This document shows positions 19,818 through 30,805 of a DNA stretch of 43,181 nt, one piece after another. This DNA is from Tubiluchus corallicola (taxonomy: Eukaryota; Priapulida; Priapulimorpha; Priapulimorphida; Tubiluchidae): assembly GCA_030141605.1 (NCBI GenBank), contig JAQGDQ010001042.1, forward strand, positions 25,001-68,181, read 5' to 3'. Made by a program: the position numbers and the translations under genes. Below the pieces are notes generated by a model that saw nothing but the letters and a program-made list of their open reading frames with translations, searched no databases and was not told where the DNA came from. The stretch's first letter is position 1. Every line of letters starts with the position of its first letter.

Positions 19818-20493
19818 CTGTAGAGTTGATTTAAACTGATTGGTGTGTCAGTAGCAAAAGAAAGAGACAAGACAGACTATGCCAGTTTGGAAAAACCAGA
19901 TTATCTGTTGCTGATCGTCGTCATGGCAACAATGATGAAGATGATACACCCTAGCGGGTTTGATTTCACTGCAGTGCACGTATTTCATTTCTGTAATGGA
20001 AGCAATTTTGAGCTCACCTGTCAATCATGCTAATCGTTCTTTTGGGGATAATTCATTACAAACCTGTAAATATTTGACTGTTAACTGGAGAGTTCCTTAC
20101 ACTAACTTTACAGTTTAATGCTACGCACCAGCCAATAGTAGACGGACGAGAGCGGGGAGTTCAATTGCGTTTGTCTGTCTGTCTGTGTGTCTACCCGCAC
20201 AATAAAATTATAACAGGTAAACTATAACAGGAAGACAAAACTAGACAGTGGGGATGAACCAGAAAGCTGGGTCAAGGGTCAAGGACACCACTGAAAATAA
20301 AACGAATGAAGCTATAATTGCCCAATTTGGTCCAGATAGGGAAAAGATAACCAGGAAAGTTGGAAGCGCACCGGTTCAAAACTCAAAGGAAGAGGTCACA
20401 AGAGCAACAAATTTCAAAATAAAATGTTTGTCCACAGTGACTTAATGTCAACGTGTGGGTGCATTTTTATTTTAAACATGTTTTTTTTCGGTT
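19818..20493. other. no recognised gene
   Basis: Nothing identified. A short (GTCT)n run is at 20170-20190 and two ATAACAGG repeats follow near 20210-20232. Confidence 0.4.
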
Positions 20494-21095
20494 CAGTGGT
20501 GGCTCGTTACTAAAATTAGTGAGTGAGGGGGGTTGCTGCTTTTTAGTCATTGTTTAATACTGTGTAAAACGTAACAAACGTGTAATTTTAATGTTGTAGT
20601 TTTCTTTGAAGATCAGGTGTTGACCAACCTCTTTTCTTAACTGCAACTTTCTCATGGAGAGACAACTGTGAAAAATTAAGCTGTTCTAGTTCACTTTCAG
20701 TCACAGAACTTATTTCTTGGGGATGCAAGACGTTCATAATTTACGTTTTAAGCACACAGGCTAAGTTTACACTTTATCATATCCAAGAATATGATGTTAC
20801 ACGGTAAGCACGTGGCAATTGTTACTGTGTAGGAGACAGTACTTTTCTACTTAGCAACAGACGACGTATAGCGTACAGCGTGTTATCTCAGACATGCGCA
20901 TGACCGCATGCGCACAACAGCCAAACGCCACGTTGCTTAGGCTGTGAAGCAAACAGTACTACCCTCACGTACTCCGGTTGTGCACAAGTAAAAAAAGAAC
21001 TAAAGAAAAAAGACTTATATTGAATATTATCCACAATAATGAGTGAAAACAGGGGGTGCTGCAGTACCCCAGTACCTACACGAGCCGCGCCATTG
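20494..21095 (+). mobile_element. hAT-like element with CAGTGGTGGCTCGT ends
   Basis: Left end CAGTGGTGGCTCGT and right end ACGAGCCGCGCCATTG are imperfect inverted repeats of a type widespread in animal hAT families. Inside the right end is GGGGTGCTGCAGTACCCC, a hairpin-like block. Flanking octamers TTTCGGTT and TTTGGTTT agree at 6 of 8 positions, so the target duplication is only suggestive. No transposase frame. Confidence 0.7.
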
Positions 21096-21329
21096 TTTGG
21101 TTTGAAGCACACAGTTCATTACAACCGATACATAGATTCTCCCCAAAATACAATACAAAAATAACATGCCAGATTTACATTTGAAGTTAACATGGATTAG
21201 TAGGCCCATAGTTACCATTGAAAATAACAAAACATGACTGCTCAATACATACTAGGTTCATAATACAGCATATACAGCATATTTAACATTTAAGTACATA
21301 CATCGTGTTTGTTTACGTGGTTGTATAAC

Positions 21330-21838
21330 TGTGTTAGTTAATAAAAACTTACACTGCTAAAGGCAAATGTGTCAGTGTAATCTAAACTACTGTGCAGTAA
21401 TGGAAAGTAACGACGAATAAAATCAAACATATTTACAACTATGCACAAAAAAATGAAAAAATTATGATTAAATTAATATGGCCATGGATATATGAATTCT
21501 GAATTAGTGTGTATGTTGTCGTGTTGGTGTGATGGTATTTCATAACTGGTTAATATTAGTGATTTTAATTTTGTTTAAATGCTGATAGGGACTTGATTTG
21601 TTTAACCAGTAATGGTAGAGAATTCCAAAGCAGAATTGCTTGTTTGATTACACAGTTCGTTCCGTGGTGGGTATTTGTCCTAATTTGTTTTAGATTGCTT
21701 GTTCTGGAATTAACGATAGGATTTGGAAAAAAGGTAAATCTGTTATTCTGGAATGGTTTGCTGATGTTGTTAATGTATTTAAATATAAAAAGCAGAGTAA
21801 AATATTCTTTGTGTGCTTCAATGATTGGGAATTTTTAA
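21330..21838 (-). pseudogene. LINE 3' end (family 1), copy 1, minus strand
   Basis: Read on the minus strand it matches the LINE end at 41924-42494: AATCATTGAAGCACACAAAG, then codons for FNIFKPFQNNRFTFF-like sequence and AILLWNSLPLLVKQIKS, then the 3' untranslated part with TTTGCCTTTAGCAGTGTAAG. The I-W/LWNSLP..VKQI.SLS.FK motif is the classic extreme C-terminus of CR1/Jockey-type LINE proteins. The 3' terminus is cut at about 21330. Confidence 0.82.
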
Positions 21839-22150
21839 GTTTTTCTCAGGTTAGTTGTTGACCTTTTCTAGCTTTATTTATTTATTTATTTATTTAGTGG
21901 GCCATTCTAGTTTAAAGTGCAAAGATTTGCAGAGAAGAAACTTCGGTATTTAATAACGACTGTCTATGTCAACTTTGCCAAAACCCAAGTGCCCGGATGA
22001 CCTCTTCGTGGGGCGCTATCCACGGGTTGATGGTGTGAATTCGTGTGGCTTCGCTCGTCGCTGTCAGTTTACATAATTAACGTGGAGATCAATGGCTTCG
22101 GAAAACCACACATACCACTGACCTGTTTACGCAATCACTGAGTAAACATT
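21839..22150. other. no recognised gene
   Basis: Short TTTATTTATTTATTTATTTA run at 21875-21896; otherwise nothing identified. Confidence 0.4.
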
Positions 22151-22151
22151 G

Positions 22152-22690
22152 AGCAGCCCCTGGGGAAATTAGAGAATCCAGAGGAGCCCTAACAGAGGGA
22201 TGGAAAAGAGGGACTCTTCGACTTGGGTTTGGGCAAAGAGAACTCACACAGATACTGAGACGACTAGGCAGCCCCTGGGAAATTAGAGAATCCAGAGGAG
22301 CCCCAACAGAGGGGCAGAAAAGAGGGACTCATAGGCCTGGGTTTGGGCAAAGAGAACTGATGGAGATACTGAGACGACTAAGCAGCCCCGGGAAAATAGG
22401 AGAATCCAGAGGAGCCTTACAAAGGGGTGGAAAAGGCCAACTCAGATACTGAGACGACTAAGCAGGCCCGGGGCAATTGGAGAATCCAGAGGAGTCCTAA
22501 CAGAGGGGCAGAAAAGAGGGACTCTTCGACTTGGGTTTGGGCAAAGAGAACTGATGGAGATACTGAGACGACTAGGTAGCCCCGGGGATATTGGAGAATC
22601 CACAGGAGCCCCAACAGAGGGGCGGAAATGAGGGACTCTTCGACTTGGGTTTGAGCAAAGAGAACTGATGGAGATACTGAGACGACTACA
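22152..22690. repeat. 114-bp satellite, five units
   Basis: Units begin GCAGCCCCTGGG at 22153, 22268, 22382, 22462 and 22576. The third is shortened to 80 bp by a deletion. Shared blocks are AGAATCCAGAGGAGCC, ACTCTTCGACTTGGGTTTGG and GATACTGAGACGACTA. Because 114 is 38 codons, two minus-strand frames stay open (22417-22614 and 22442-22717); these are repeat translations. Confidence 0.93.
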
Positions 22691-23059
22691 TGCTTTTAAG
22701 AATTTGTTTAATACCAAGTGATACGGAAATACAGACTGTTTCTATATCAAATTTAAACCCGTCTGGCCTAACGCTTATAAAATGACCTCTTTCATACACT
22801 CAAACTCTTCACCACTTTGTAGGAAGCAGAACAAATGATTGGCCATCCAAAGAGAAACCCCACGAAAATGTTGAAATGGGGAGCTCCTTAATGGCTCGAT
22901 GTGACTTGAGATATTTGTATACATTTTACTTCTGAACTGAAACTGTAAACTTTTTACACTTCTTACTTTTTATTGGAATACTTCAATTGTTATTTTATTT
23001 AAGAGGAACACGCCACCACGTTCCTGGCAGAAAAAGGGCTTTGCGAATATTCTTCCTTA
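22691..23059. other. no recognised gene
   Basis: No coding or repeat signal seen. Confidence 0.4.
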
Positions 23060-23070
23060 TTAAATATAAT

Positions 23071-23635
23071 GGTTGTTGGTTGCCATTCCTCTGTCTCGGA
23101 AGACAATGGAGTGTGCGAAAAAAAGAGTCAGCTATTGATCACATTGATGGAGCTGCAGCATCGACTGTGGCTGAGCAGTGCGATACTTGAACGTCTCCAG
23201 GGCGCACGTCTGGGCAAGGTGTATGGAGATCCTGAGTTGCCCAGACAACAGGAACCCACTCTCTTCCTCCGTGGTGTAGTCCAAAGGAAAGCGGAGTGAT
23301 ACGTTTGGCACCAGGTTGGCTGCAGGAGCTGCCGGAGTCAGTGAGCATGCTGCACTGGTCCGCCTTCGGAGCTCCACTCCTGATTTGGAAGGTTTACTCC
23401 TCTACACATGGCCATTGGGTCACTTGACCTCCTCCGCCCTCTAGCCATTGGCTGCTTGTACAGCTCCTCCGCCTAGTGTCGAGATACAGCGTGGGCATCC
23501 CGCAAGCCTACAGCACCAGGTACTCCTAGGCGGTCACCCATCCAAGCACTAACCAGTGCTCTACATTGCTTAACTTCGGTGAGAACGAGAACCGGTGTTT
23601 TCAACGTGATTTGGCCGTAGTATTAAAGGCAAGGG
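23071..23635 (-). mobile_element. 5S-rRNA-derived SINE, copy 1
   Basis: On the minus strand the element opens with a 5S rRNA-like segment (23622 down to 23506). It continues into a ~420-bp non-5S body containing CTGACTCCGGCAGCTCCTGC and ACTCAGGATCTCCATACACC, and ends CCGAGACAGAGGAATGGCAA + CCAACAACC. The exact 11-bp duplication TTAAATATAAT flanks it (23060-23070 and 23636-23646), showing insertion as a unit. 5S-headed SINEs are known as class SINE3. This copy has lost bases in the 5S part and has an A7 on the + strand at 23118-23124, a T7 Pol III stop in element sense near its 3' end. Confidence 0.9.
23506..23622 (-). ncRNA. 5S rRNA-like head of SINE copy 1 (degenerate)
   Basis: Minus strand: ACGGCCAAATCACGTTGAAA.., ACCGAAGTTAAGCAATGTAG (A-box region), TTGGATGGGTGACCGCCTAG (C-box) and GGTGCTGTAGGC. 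A small deletion near CTCGTTCTCACC removes part of helix III, so it is not a functional ribosomal 5S gene. Confidence 0.88.
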
Positions 23636-23646
23636 TTAAATATAAT

Positions 23647-24310
23647 ATACAGCTAAAAAGTCTCTAGGTTCCAGTCATCAAATTTGTTATAAAACCTTAT
23701 TAAATGGGTGAATCTCTTAATAAATGCCATAACAGTTGTAAACCTACCCAAAGACACAAAACACCATTTCTTTCTACGCTACACATGTCCTCTTACCATG
23801 GCTTCCATTTGCGATTAAAATCGCTGAAGCCTCAGTAGTAAATTCTTTGGAGCATAAATATATGTACGACAGTATTTATTAGTCTTCCAACGTAAGAAAC
23901 ATCTCCCAGTCTCTCGTTACCAAGGCATTCGGTGAGAATGGAGTGATACCCAGCAGCAGCAGCAGTGGTTGCTATGCATTCCATTCAGTAAAATGAAACC
24001 ACTAACATTGCCAAACTTTCTACAGTAAGTTTCAAAGATTTTGAAGACAAGCAGTACTGACTTGGCTTCCGAAAAACTACTGACACAGCAAACTGCAAAG
24101 CAAAATGCCAGGCGTCTTGCAGATAAATGCTGCACTGGACTGAAATGTGAATTTCTAGGGACGGGCAAATGGCAATGGAACAGCAAAGTGATCATGACGT
24201 GTGCTTGTTATGATAAAACAGCACTGTGCCTGTTTGGCAAATGGAATGGTAGCTGCTAGAAGAGCTGCTTTCTGGGATTTTCCATCTGTCATATTTGTGT
24301 TCTATATGAG
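23647..24310. other. no recognised gene
   Basis: A short (CAG)n run at 23951-23966. Overlapping 92- and 72-codon frames (minus 23917-24195, plus 24041-24259) have no motif I recognise. Confidence 0.35.
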
Positions 24311-24313
24311 TCG

Positions 24314-24680
24314 GTGAGACTTGAAGGGAAAGTCCACAAAGAAGTGGTCAGACCCGCTCTAATCTATGGGCTGGAAGCAGCTTCTCTAAAGAAGACCGAA
24401 GAGAAGAAAATGGGTGGGGTGGAGATGAGGATGTTGAGCTGGATGGTGGGAATAACAAGAAGAGATAAAATTAGAAATAATAGTATCAGAGGAACGGTAA
24501 AAGTAGTGGAAGCCTCGCAAGATTGCGATGGTATGGACACCTGAAAAGAAGAGTCGGTGAAGATCATGTGGGAAGGGAAGACATAAATGAAGAGATGGTC
24601 AACAACAGGAATGCGTGGAGAACACTCATTCACAACGGCGACCCCGAATAGAGGAAAGCTGGGAAGAAGAAGATATTTGT
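24314..24680 (+). pseudogene. LINE reverse-transcriptase C-terminal fragment
   Basis: The + strand encodes KVHKEVVRPALIYGLEAASL, then EMRMLSWMVGITRRDKIRNN and SIRGTVKV. This is the widely conserved post-RT segment (vRPaLlYG.E......e.rmLrw..G.tr.DkirN..iRg) of LINE endonuclease-reverse transcriptases. Frameshifts follow (stop at 24542), and remnants of the ..EEMVNNR.AWR.LIHN.DP end are at 24590-24650. It resembles the tail at 40300-40484. Confidence 0.85.
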
Positions 24681-25067
24681 GTTCTACATTCAAAGATCTC
24701 ACCTGAGAGAATTATCCTTTGTAAAATGAGTTAGATTCAACCGTCACAACCCCTCAACATAGTCACGTGTCTTGGTACTGAGTAATGGATGTTAATTTGT
24801 TATGTGGTGAAAAGGATTAAAAAATAATAATAATAATAAAAAAGATCCACAATGTGAGGAAGAAAATACCAAGTCCTTAAAAAGTCACTCACTGCCAGCT
24901 AGGCTGTATTTTATGTTGATGAAATCTCATATTTAGATATAAAGACTTCTGACTTGCTTCTACTGTACTAAAAACCCATTGCTAGTACAGAATTCTGTAA
25001 AGAAGCAGCAATGTAGAAAACTAGAAAAGCACCGCAACTCAGCTCACAAAAAAGCCAAAACTTATTC
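24681..25067. other. no recognised gene; short AAT run
   Basis: Contains (AAT)n at 24823-24840; otherwise unremarkable. Confidence 0.4.
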
Positions 25068-25071
25068 TTAA

Positions 25072-25620
25072 AGAAAAACCGGACGATTGTGTAAACACGA
25101 GATCAGAATAAAGAATGCACTAAAATATTGAAACCTACAATAGCTTTCTTTAAATCAAAACTTAGATTAAATGATAATTACCTTGGATACTCAAATTTTG
25201 TTAAACTTTCAAAGCTGCGCGCGGCTCAGTGAATCTACTAAGATTGGCAACGGCGCCTTTTTGTCACATTCGCGTGGCCGACAAATAGAAGGCGTAATAA
25301 CCATGATCATGAACTGCAGTGTTAGTTTTTGATGTCATATGATGTACAGCCTCTTTTTCTTGACATCATGCATTTAAACAGTACCGTAACACTTATGCAA
25401 ATGTGCTTGATGCGCTGCCAGACGTTAAGACGCCTGCCATTGCACAAATTGTGGTTAGTTTCTGACGTAAGCAATAGCTGTGTTCGCTTGCTGTTAATTA
25501 ACTTTCTTAGCTAATTATTCAAATATAAGAAACAAATGTTAACATTTATAGGCAAGAAAATGTATATTTTGGATACTTAATTAAAATGAGATTGAGTCTA
25601 AAAAGTCGTCCAGTTTTCTT
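25072..25620 (-). mobile_element. TTAA-flanked MITE, copy 3 (complete, inverted)
   Basis: 549 bp, reverse orientation to copies 1 and 2. TTAA at 25068-25071 and 25621-25624. Ends are AGAAAAACCGGACGATTG and AGTCGTCCAGTTTTCTT. The interior matches copy 2 throughout. No coding capacity. Confidence 0.87.
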
Positions 25621-25624
25621 TTAA

Positions 25625-25920
25625 AGTTACTATAGTTGCCAAATCATCTATTTGACAAATCCATTCGTTCACACCAGACCCAACAAGGACCAGTTAGATG
25701 TACCTTTATTTACAGTCTGAAGAACAAGACCAGTAGCAACACAGGTGAAGAGTACAAGGTTCATTATATTGGCTATTGAAACAGGAAGCCATCTTCAGAG
25801 AAAAAAGTTTCTTACTAACCAACGCTTGTGTTTACTTTCTAAAGAAACATCTATTGAAGACGATCAGTAGTATTTCTTAAATGAATTGTGAAAAATATAG
25901 TAAAATGGACAGAAAAAACC
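25625..25920. other. no recognised feature
   Basis: Spacer between MITE copy 3 and the 49-bp satellite. Confidence 0.4.
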
Positions 25921-25923
25921 CTT

Positions 25924-26352
25924 CACTGATATTTCAAGCGTATGTCCTGACTTTACAACTGTGAGCAATGATCACTGATATTTCAAGCGTATGTCCTGAC
26001 TTTACAACTGTGAGCAATGATCACTGATATTTCAAGCGTATGTCCTGACTTTACAACTGTGAGCAATGATCACTGATATTTCAAGTATGTCCTGACTTTA
26101 CAACTGTGAGCAATGATCAGAAATATTTCAAGCGTATGTCCTGACTTTACAACTGTGAGCAATGATCACTGATATTTCAAGTATGTCCTGACTTTACAAC
26201 TGTGAGCAATGATCACTGATATTTCAAGCGCATGTCCTGACTTTACAACTGTGAGCAATGATCACTGATATTTCAAGCGCATGTCCTGACTTTACAACTG
26301 TGAGCAATGATCACTGATATTTCAAGCGTATGTCCTGACTTTACAACTGTGA
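25924..26352. repeat. 49-bp satellite, about nine units
   Basis: Units of CACTGATATTTCAAGCGTAT + GTCCTGACTTTACAACTGTG + AGCAATGAT. Two units have lost GC after TCAA (47 bp), one begins CAGAAATATTT, and two have GCGCATG. Divergence is very low. Confidence 0.96.
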
Positions 26353-26930
26353 GTATACATCACAAATATTTGTTTTTGGCAGGAAGCAACGACAAAGAAA
26401 TAATAATTGTTTGTAGGAAAGTAAAGTATGAAGCTGTGTTTATGGCATACAACAAGATTTGAAGTTATTTCTGTTTCGTAATGTGATATGTACCATGTTG
26501 TACTTAGATAATTTTTTTTTTGATATTTTGTATGTAATGTACGTGTGTTCTTCTAAGCATGTTTTCACCCAATAAACTAAAAATTATTATCAAAGTTAGC
26601 TGATAATAATAATTCAACTTCAATTCATTTTCTTTTCAATGTTTCTGCCTTTAGATGGGCGCCACTCAGTTACGGCTGCTGTAATTTTATCTGTCATAAC
26701 GTCAGAGAAAGATAGATGGAGGGTGAAAAAGTACGCTCGAACGACTACAGGCGCGACACGCCAATTTAGAGAAAATCACATCCGATTACCCCACAACCGC
26801 CATCCATTCAGGAAGCTGGGGAAGCTGGGGCCGTGAAGCCAACCTTGTCACCTGATTGGCTTCAACATGCTTTTACAGAAAAGATCACCACTTACTACGA
26901 AATTCGGTTTTTCTCTGACATAAAGCGTAA
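26353..26930. other. no recognised gene
   Basis: Around 26560-26590 AATAAACTAAAAATT resembles a polyadenylation site or retroelement end. A 65-codon + frame at 26639-26836 is unidentified. Confidence 0.35.
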
Positions 26931-26937
26931 ACGTTCG

Positions 26938-27092
26938 ATTAGATGGTATAGTTTGTGGTAACGCATCTGCTTTCTGTCTGCGAGGTCGTGAGTTCGCTTC
27001 CGCAGCCGGATCATACAAAAGACTTGAAAAATACTGTTGCCCTGCTTGGTGCGTGGTATTTAGGGTAAAAGAGGGGTAATAATAGTCTCTGT
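26938..27092 (+). mobile_element. tRNA-derived SINE, copy 1
   Basis: A tRNA-like head with A-box-like TAGTTTGTGGTAACGCATCT and B-box-like GGTCGTGAGTTCGCTTC is followed by GCCCTGCTTGGTGCGTGGTA and TTTAGGGTAAAAGAGGGGTA + ATAATAGTCTCT. The same order occurs inverted at 38552-38728, confirming a SINE rather than a single tRNA gene. The head is too mutated for a clover-leaf call. Confidence 0.85.
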
Positions 27093-27195
27093 TATGCATT
27101 TGTAGTTTGTTAGTTACAATCGTAGATGAAAGTCTCACAGCCCGCTGGTGCTGTCTGTTGAATTAGATCCGACTTTGAATAAAGGTTACTATTAT

Positions 27196-27455
27196 ATCAT
27201 ATCATGATATATCATGTCATGTCATGTCATGTCATGTCATGTCATATCAAATCATGCCCTATCATATCAAGTCATATCATGTCAAGTCATATCATGTCAT
27301 ATCATATCATGCCATATCATATCATGCTATATCATATCAAGTCATATCATATCAAGTCATATCACATCATATCATATCATATCTTATCATACCAAGTCAC
27401 ATCACATCACACCCACACCACACCACACCACACCACATCATATCATATTATTACT
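27196..27455. repeat. pentanucleotide array (TCATA/TCATG/TCAAG)n
   Basis: About 50 five-base units, chiefly TCATR with TCAAG interruptions, grading into CACAC(C) repeats at 27405-27440. All three + frames are open (SYHII..-type translations) because the unit has no stop in those phases. Confidence 0.97.
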
Positions 27456-27617
27456 ATTGTTACATAATATTATTAATTGAAATCTGCAAAAAACTCGAAG
27501 TAAATTAAATGCAAAAAACTTGTGTCTGCTTACTTCATTCATCCTTTGCGATTGCGATACTCGACTCTCTCCACCTATCAGAGGCGGGCACCTTTATAGG
27601 GTACAAAGTCTATTCTT

Positions 27618-27992
27618 CTATAACGCTGATCTTTTAGTTGTCTTTTCCAAGTTTAATGTCTTTATCCTGTATTCCATGCATTCGTTCACTAGATTTCTAA
27701 TTTCTAGCAATCCTTTCTTTTCACTGTTTATTAATACATCTGAGTTCAAAATTTTTTTCCATTCTCCATATCTGTCACATCTAAGCATATGTTCAGTAGC
27801 ATCATCATCTTCCCCGCACACTGGGCATAATAACTGATCCTTAAACTCATTCTTGTAGTTTCCTTTAACTTTAATCATATTCAGTCTTATTTTCAATATA
27901 TCTTTAACCTCTTCTGGCTTGCATGTGTCTATGTAATTTTTTCGTTTCCACTCGGTATGCCTTAAAAATCTTAATTTAGTGCTGCTCCTGCA
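27618..27992 (-). pseudogene. LINE C-terminal zinc-knuckle fragment
   Basis: The minus-strand frame starts about SSTKLRFLRHTEWKRKNYID, continues CKPEEVKDILKIRLNM and reaches LLCPVCGEDDDATEHMLRCD before a Lys/Leu-rich end. TKLRFL..W.RK.YI....VK.ILKIRLNM..VKGNYK and C-x2-C-x8-H-x4-C are typical of LINE ORF2 C-termini. The frame is open for about 125 codons, so the copy may be fairly young. It lies head to head with the + strand fragment at 28020-28483. Confidence 0.85.
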
Positions 27993-28019
27993 TTTATCTG
28001 CACATTAATTCTTTATACA

Positions 28020-28483
28020 ACATTCAATCTTACCCATATCTAATATATGGCATCATGTCTTGGGGTGGTGTATATAAAAGTAATCTGGAAGCTTTACAAA
28101 TTACCCAGAACAAAATTCTCAAACTGATATACCATGTAAGGTATGACCATCCCACAAATATAATTTACTTGTCTGTTAAAACTCTTAAAGTGAAAGAAAT
28201 ATATGACATATATTGTCTTCATTTCATGTATCACTATCATAATTCACTACTTCCACCAGCTTTTCAGTCATACTTTAGTCCAGTTTCAAATCAACATGAT
28301 CATTACACAAGATATTCAGTCGAAAACTATGTACTCCCTCTCCCAAAAACAAATATAATGAAACAGTCGTCAAAATATAATGCTATTAAAATATGGTCAT
28401 CAATTCCGCGTGAAATGAAAACTCTTAATCTTTATCAATTTAAAAAAGCATCAAAAAATTACCAACTACAACGGTATAATTAA
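28020..28483 (+). pseudogene. LINE reverse-transcriptase C-terminal fragment (CR1/Jockey-like)
   Basis: The + frame runs from YLIYGIMSWGGVYKSNLEAL through QITQNKILKLIYHVRYDHPT, then HYTRYSV and KYNAIKIWSSIPREMKTLNL, ending QRYN-stop at 28483. PyL.YGi..WG..y.snl..l...QnK.lr.i and the terminal IW.SIP.E.K.L.L..FKK are the expected post-RT segments. It is 5' truncated at about 28010. The 3' UTR probably continues to the GTGGAATAAATTCAT near 28715. Confidence 0.88.
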
Positions 28484-29100
28484 CTCACAATTTTACTCAT
28501 CCTGATCTTAAGTTACTAACAAAACTTATTTTGTTCTAATGTACGTTATAACTGATGAAAATGTAATGTTAATTGTCAATTGTTTCACTTATCTGGAGGA
28601 GGACTCGAAAGCTCAATGCTCCTTCCCCCGTTCCTCACAGTAACTCGCATAGTTTATTTTTTTTCAATGTAATAACAATTTATATGTATGTTTGAGTTGC
28701 TGTGGAATAAATTCATAATTCTTTATTTCTTTCTTCCATTCATCCTTGAGGAGCAAAACGGCGGGGGGGGGGTCAGCGTAACTCTAGAAGCTGAGTAAAA
28801 AGAGAAGCTCTGTTTGGGAAATTTATAGCTCCATGATTATCTCCTCCAGCTAGTTAAAACAAAGAAACAATTACCGACGAGTATATGTCATCCGATATTG
28901 CTAGTAACGCCTGCATGCTTGTCAGAGAACAACAATTACACGTGACAGGAAAATTGACGTCACAGACAAAATGGCGCCCTCTAGTTACGCGACTCGCTTT
29001 GTCTCGGCAGAAACCAATAATGATGATGCGTAAACATTATGTAACCAGAATAAGCTAATGATTCTGAACAGAATCTTTGCAAATAAGCTGAAAGATGATT
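28484..29100. other. LINE 3' UTR then unassigned sequence with CRE-like motif
   Basis: 28484-28720 is probably the 3' UTR of the preceding LINE end. At 28955 TGACGTCA is followed by AAAATGGCGCCCTC, a promoter-like pair of motifs with no recognised gene. G9 run at 28763. Confidence 0.4.
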
Positions 29101-29107
29101 TTCGGAA

Positions 29108-29460
29108 TACTGGAATTAACAAACTGATTTTGGGAATGCTGGAATGGCAGTCCTGAATGGCCAAACTGATTTTGGGAATTCTGGAATTGCAGTCCTGAAT
29201 GGCCAAACTGATTTTGGGAATACTGGAATGGTAGCCCTGAATGGACAAACTGATTTTGGGAATACTGGAATGGCAGTTCTGAATGGACAAACTGATTTTG
29301 GGAATACTGGAATTGCAGTTCTGAATGGACAAACTGATTTTGGGAATACTGGAATGGTAGTCCTGAATGGCCAAACTGATTTTGGGAATACTGGAATGGT
29401 AGTCCTGAATGGCCAAACTGATTTTGGGAATACTGGAACTGCAGTCCTGAATGGACAAAC
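29108..29460. repeat. 42-bp minisatellite, eight to nine units, open on both strands
   Basis: Unit CAAACTGATTTTGGGAATAC + TGGAATGGTAGTCCTGAATG + GC. At 42 bp = 14 codons it encodes a 14-residue repeat in each direction: VLNGQTDFGNTGMA on + (frame 29144-29491) and IQDYHSSIPKISLA on minus (frame 28985-29545, 186 codons). The minus frame begins with a hydrophobic LLYTHVTKLLVLSLWCW segment. No splice signals or homologues support coding. Confidence 0.93.
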
Positions 29461-29510
29461 TTTGACTGCTATGATGGCTCCAACACCATAAACTCAACAC
29501 AAGCAATTTA

Positions 29511-29800
29511 GTGACATGTGTGTAAAGCAACCCTTTCTGCGGCATCAGTTCATTAACTTCAGTTGCTTTACATGGAATTTACTTAATTATGCATTAGTCT
29601 GTGCATAGAGTGATTTACTAGCAGGATCTTGCTTGGCAACAAGAGAAAATGAACTAGGTAAAGTTCTAGCTAGTTGTTAAAATGGTTACTATTAGAATAG
29701 TTTGAGCTGCGAGGCGTTCTCAAGTGTACACACTATACACACTGTAGCCTGACCTTTTACACATTTGATCTTTGACCTTTTCACGATCAACATCAATCGG
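29511..29800 (+). mobile_element. TIR element family (as at 16571), copy 2
   Basis: Shares ACATGTGTGTAAAGCAA, CGGCATCAGTTCATTAACTT, TACTAGCAGGATCTTGCTTG and GCGAGGCGTTCTCAAGTGTA with copy 1. The right end includes TTTGATCTTTGACCTTTTCA. The left terminal repeat is not preserved. Confidence 0.65.
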
Positions 29801-30060
29801 TGGAACTGTGAAAAGGCTTACTGCAACGCTATAGCTTAATGTCAAATGCAATTCGAGATGATTGTCTAAGACGCCAGGCAAGCGCGTTCTCAAGTGTACA
29901 CACTATACACACTGTAGTCTGACCTTTTACACATTTGACCTTTGACCTTTTCACGATCATCATCAATCAGTGGAACTGTGAAAAGGCTTACTGCAGCGCT
30001 ATGGCTTAATGTCAAATGCAATTTGAAATGATTGTCTAAGACGCCAGGCAAGCGCGTTCT
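29711..30060. repeat. 170-bp tandem duplication
   Basis: Two units with GCGTTCTCAAGTGTACACAC at 29714 and 29884, 170 bp apart, extending to GACGCCAGGCAAGC; a partial third start GCGTTCTCAA is at 30054. It is built on the right end of the preceding TIR element. Confidence 0.9.
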
Positions 30061-30418
30061 CAACGTCATTTGCAGCAGCAGAATCAGAAAATACAAAACT
30101 GTTTTTCCACATTTCAAGAAAACGACCAAAATTATCGTGCAGAAGTGGCAGAACCGTAAAATGTCAAAACAAAACCTATTTAAAACACATTTTCATTAAT
30201 TCGTCAACGAATTTGTCGCCAAGAAAGCGGAAACTTTGCCAAAATTGTCGCCAATATTTTCTTAAAACCTCCCAGCTTCCTGCACGCCGGAGACATTACA
30301 CTTTATCTTGCTTGAAAAGATAAATTGGTTTGAGATGAAAACAATCAATTTCGCTGGCTTTAAACGACAATAAAGAATCGACATAGTGATCTGCCAGCAT
30401 AATGACAGATCTAAATTG
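30061..30418. other. no recognised gene
   Basis: Nothing identified. Confidence 0.4.
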
Positions 30419-30771
30419 CTTCTTCTTCTTCTTCTTCTTCTTCTTCTTCAATGAATCACTCGTCCAGGGACATGGTTCTGCTCACCTCTCTATGCCAGAT
30501 CATCATCATCATCATCATCATCCAATGAATCACACGTCCAGGGACATGGTTCTGCTCACCTCTCTATGCCAGATCATCACCATCACCATCATCATCATCA
30601 TCATCCAATGAATCACTCGTCCAGGGACATGGTTCTGCTCACCTCTCTATGCCAGATCATCATCATCATCACCATCGTCATCATCATTATCATCATCATC
30701 ATCATCATCATCAACATCATCCAATGAATCATACGTCCAGTGACATGGTTCTGCTCACCTCTCTATGCCAG

Positions 30772-30805
<34 letters not shown>

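Noticed and set aside
25924-26352. CRISPR-like regular repeats
   Set aside because: The units are contiguous with no unique spacers, and the window is eukaryotic.
26938-27010. A genuine tRNA gene
   Set aside because: Boxes are degenerate, and the following ~85 bp recur with a second tRNA-like head at 38552-38728, so it is a SINE.
27204-27508. Three overlapping Ser/His/Ile-rich frames
   Set aside because: Translations of the pentanucleotide array in three phases.
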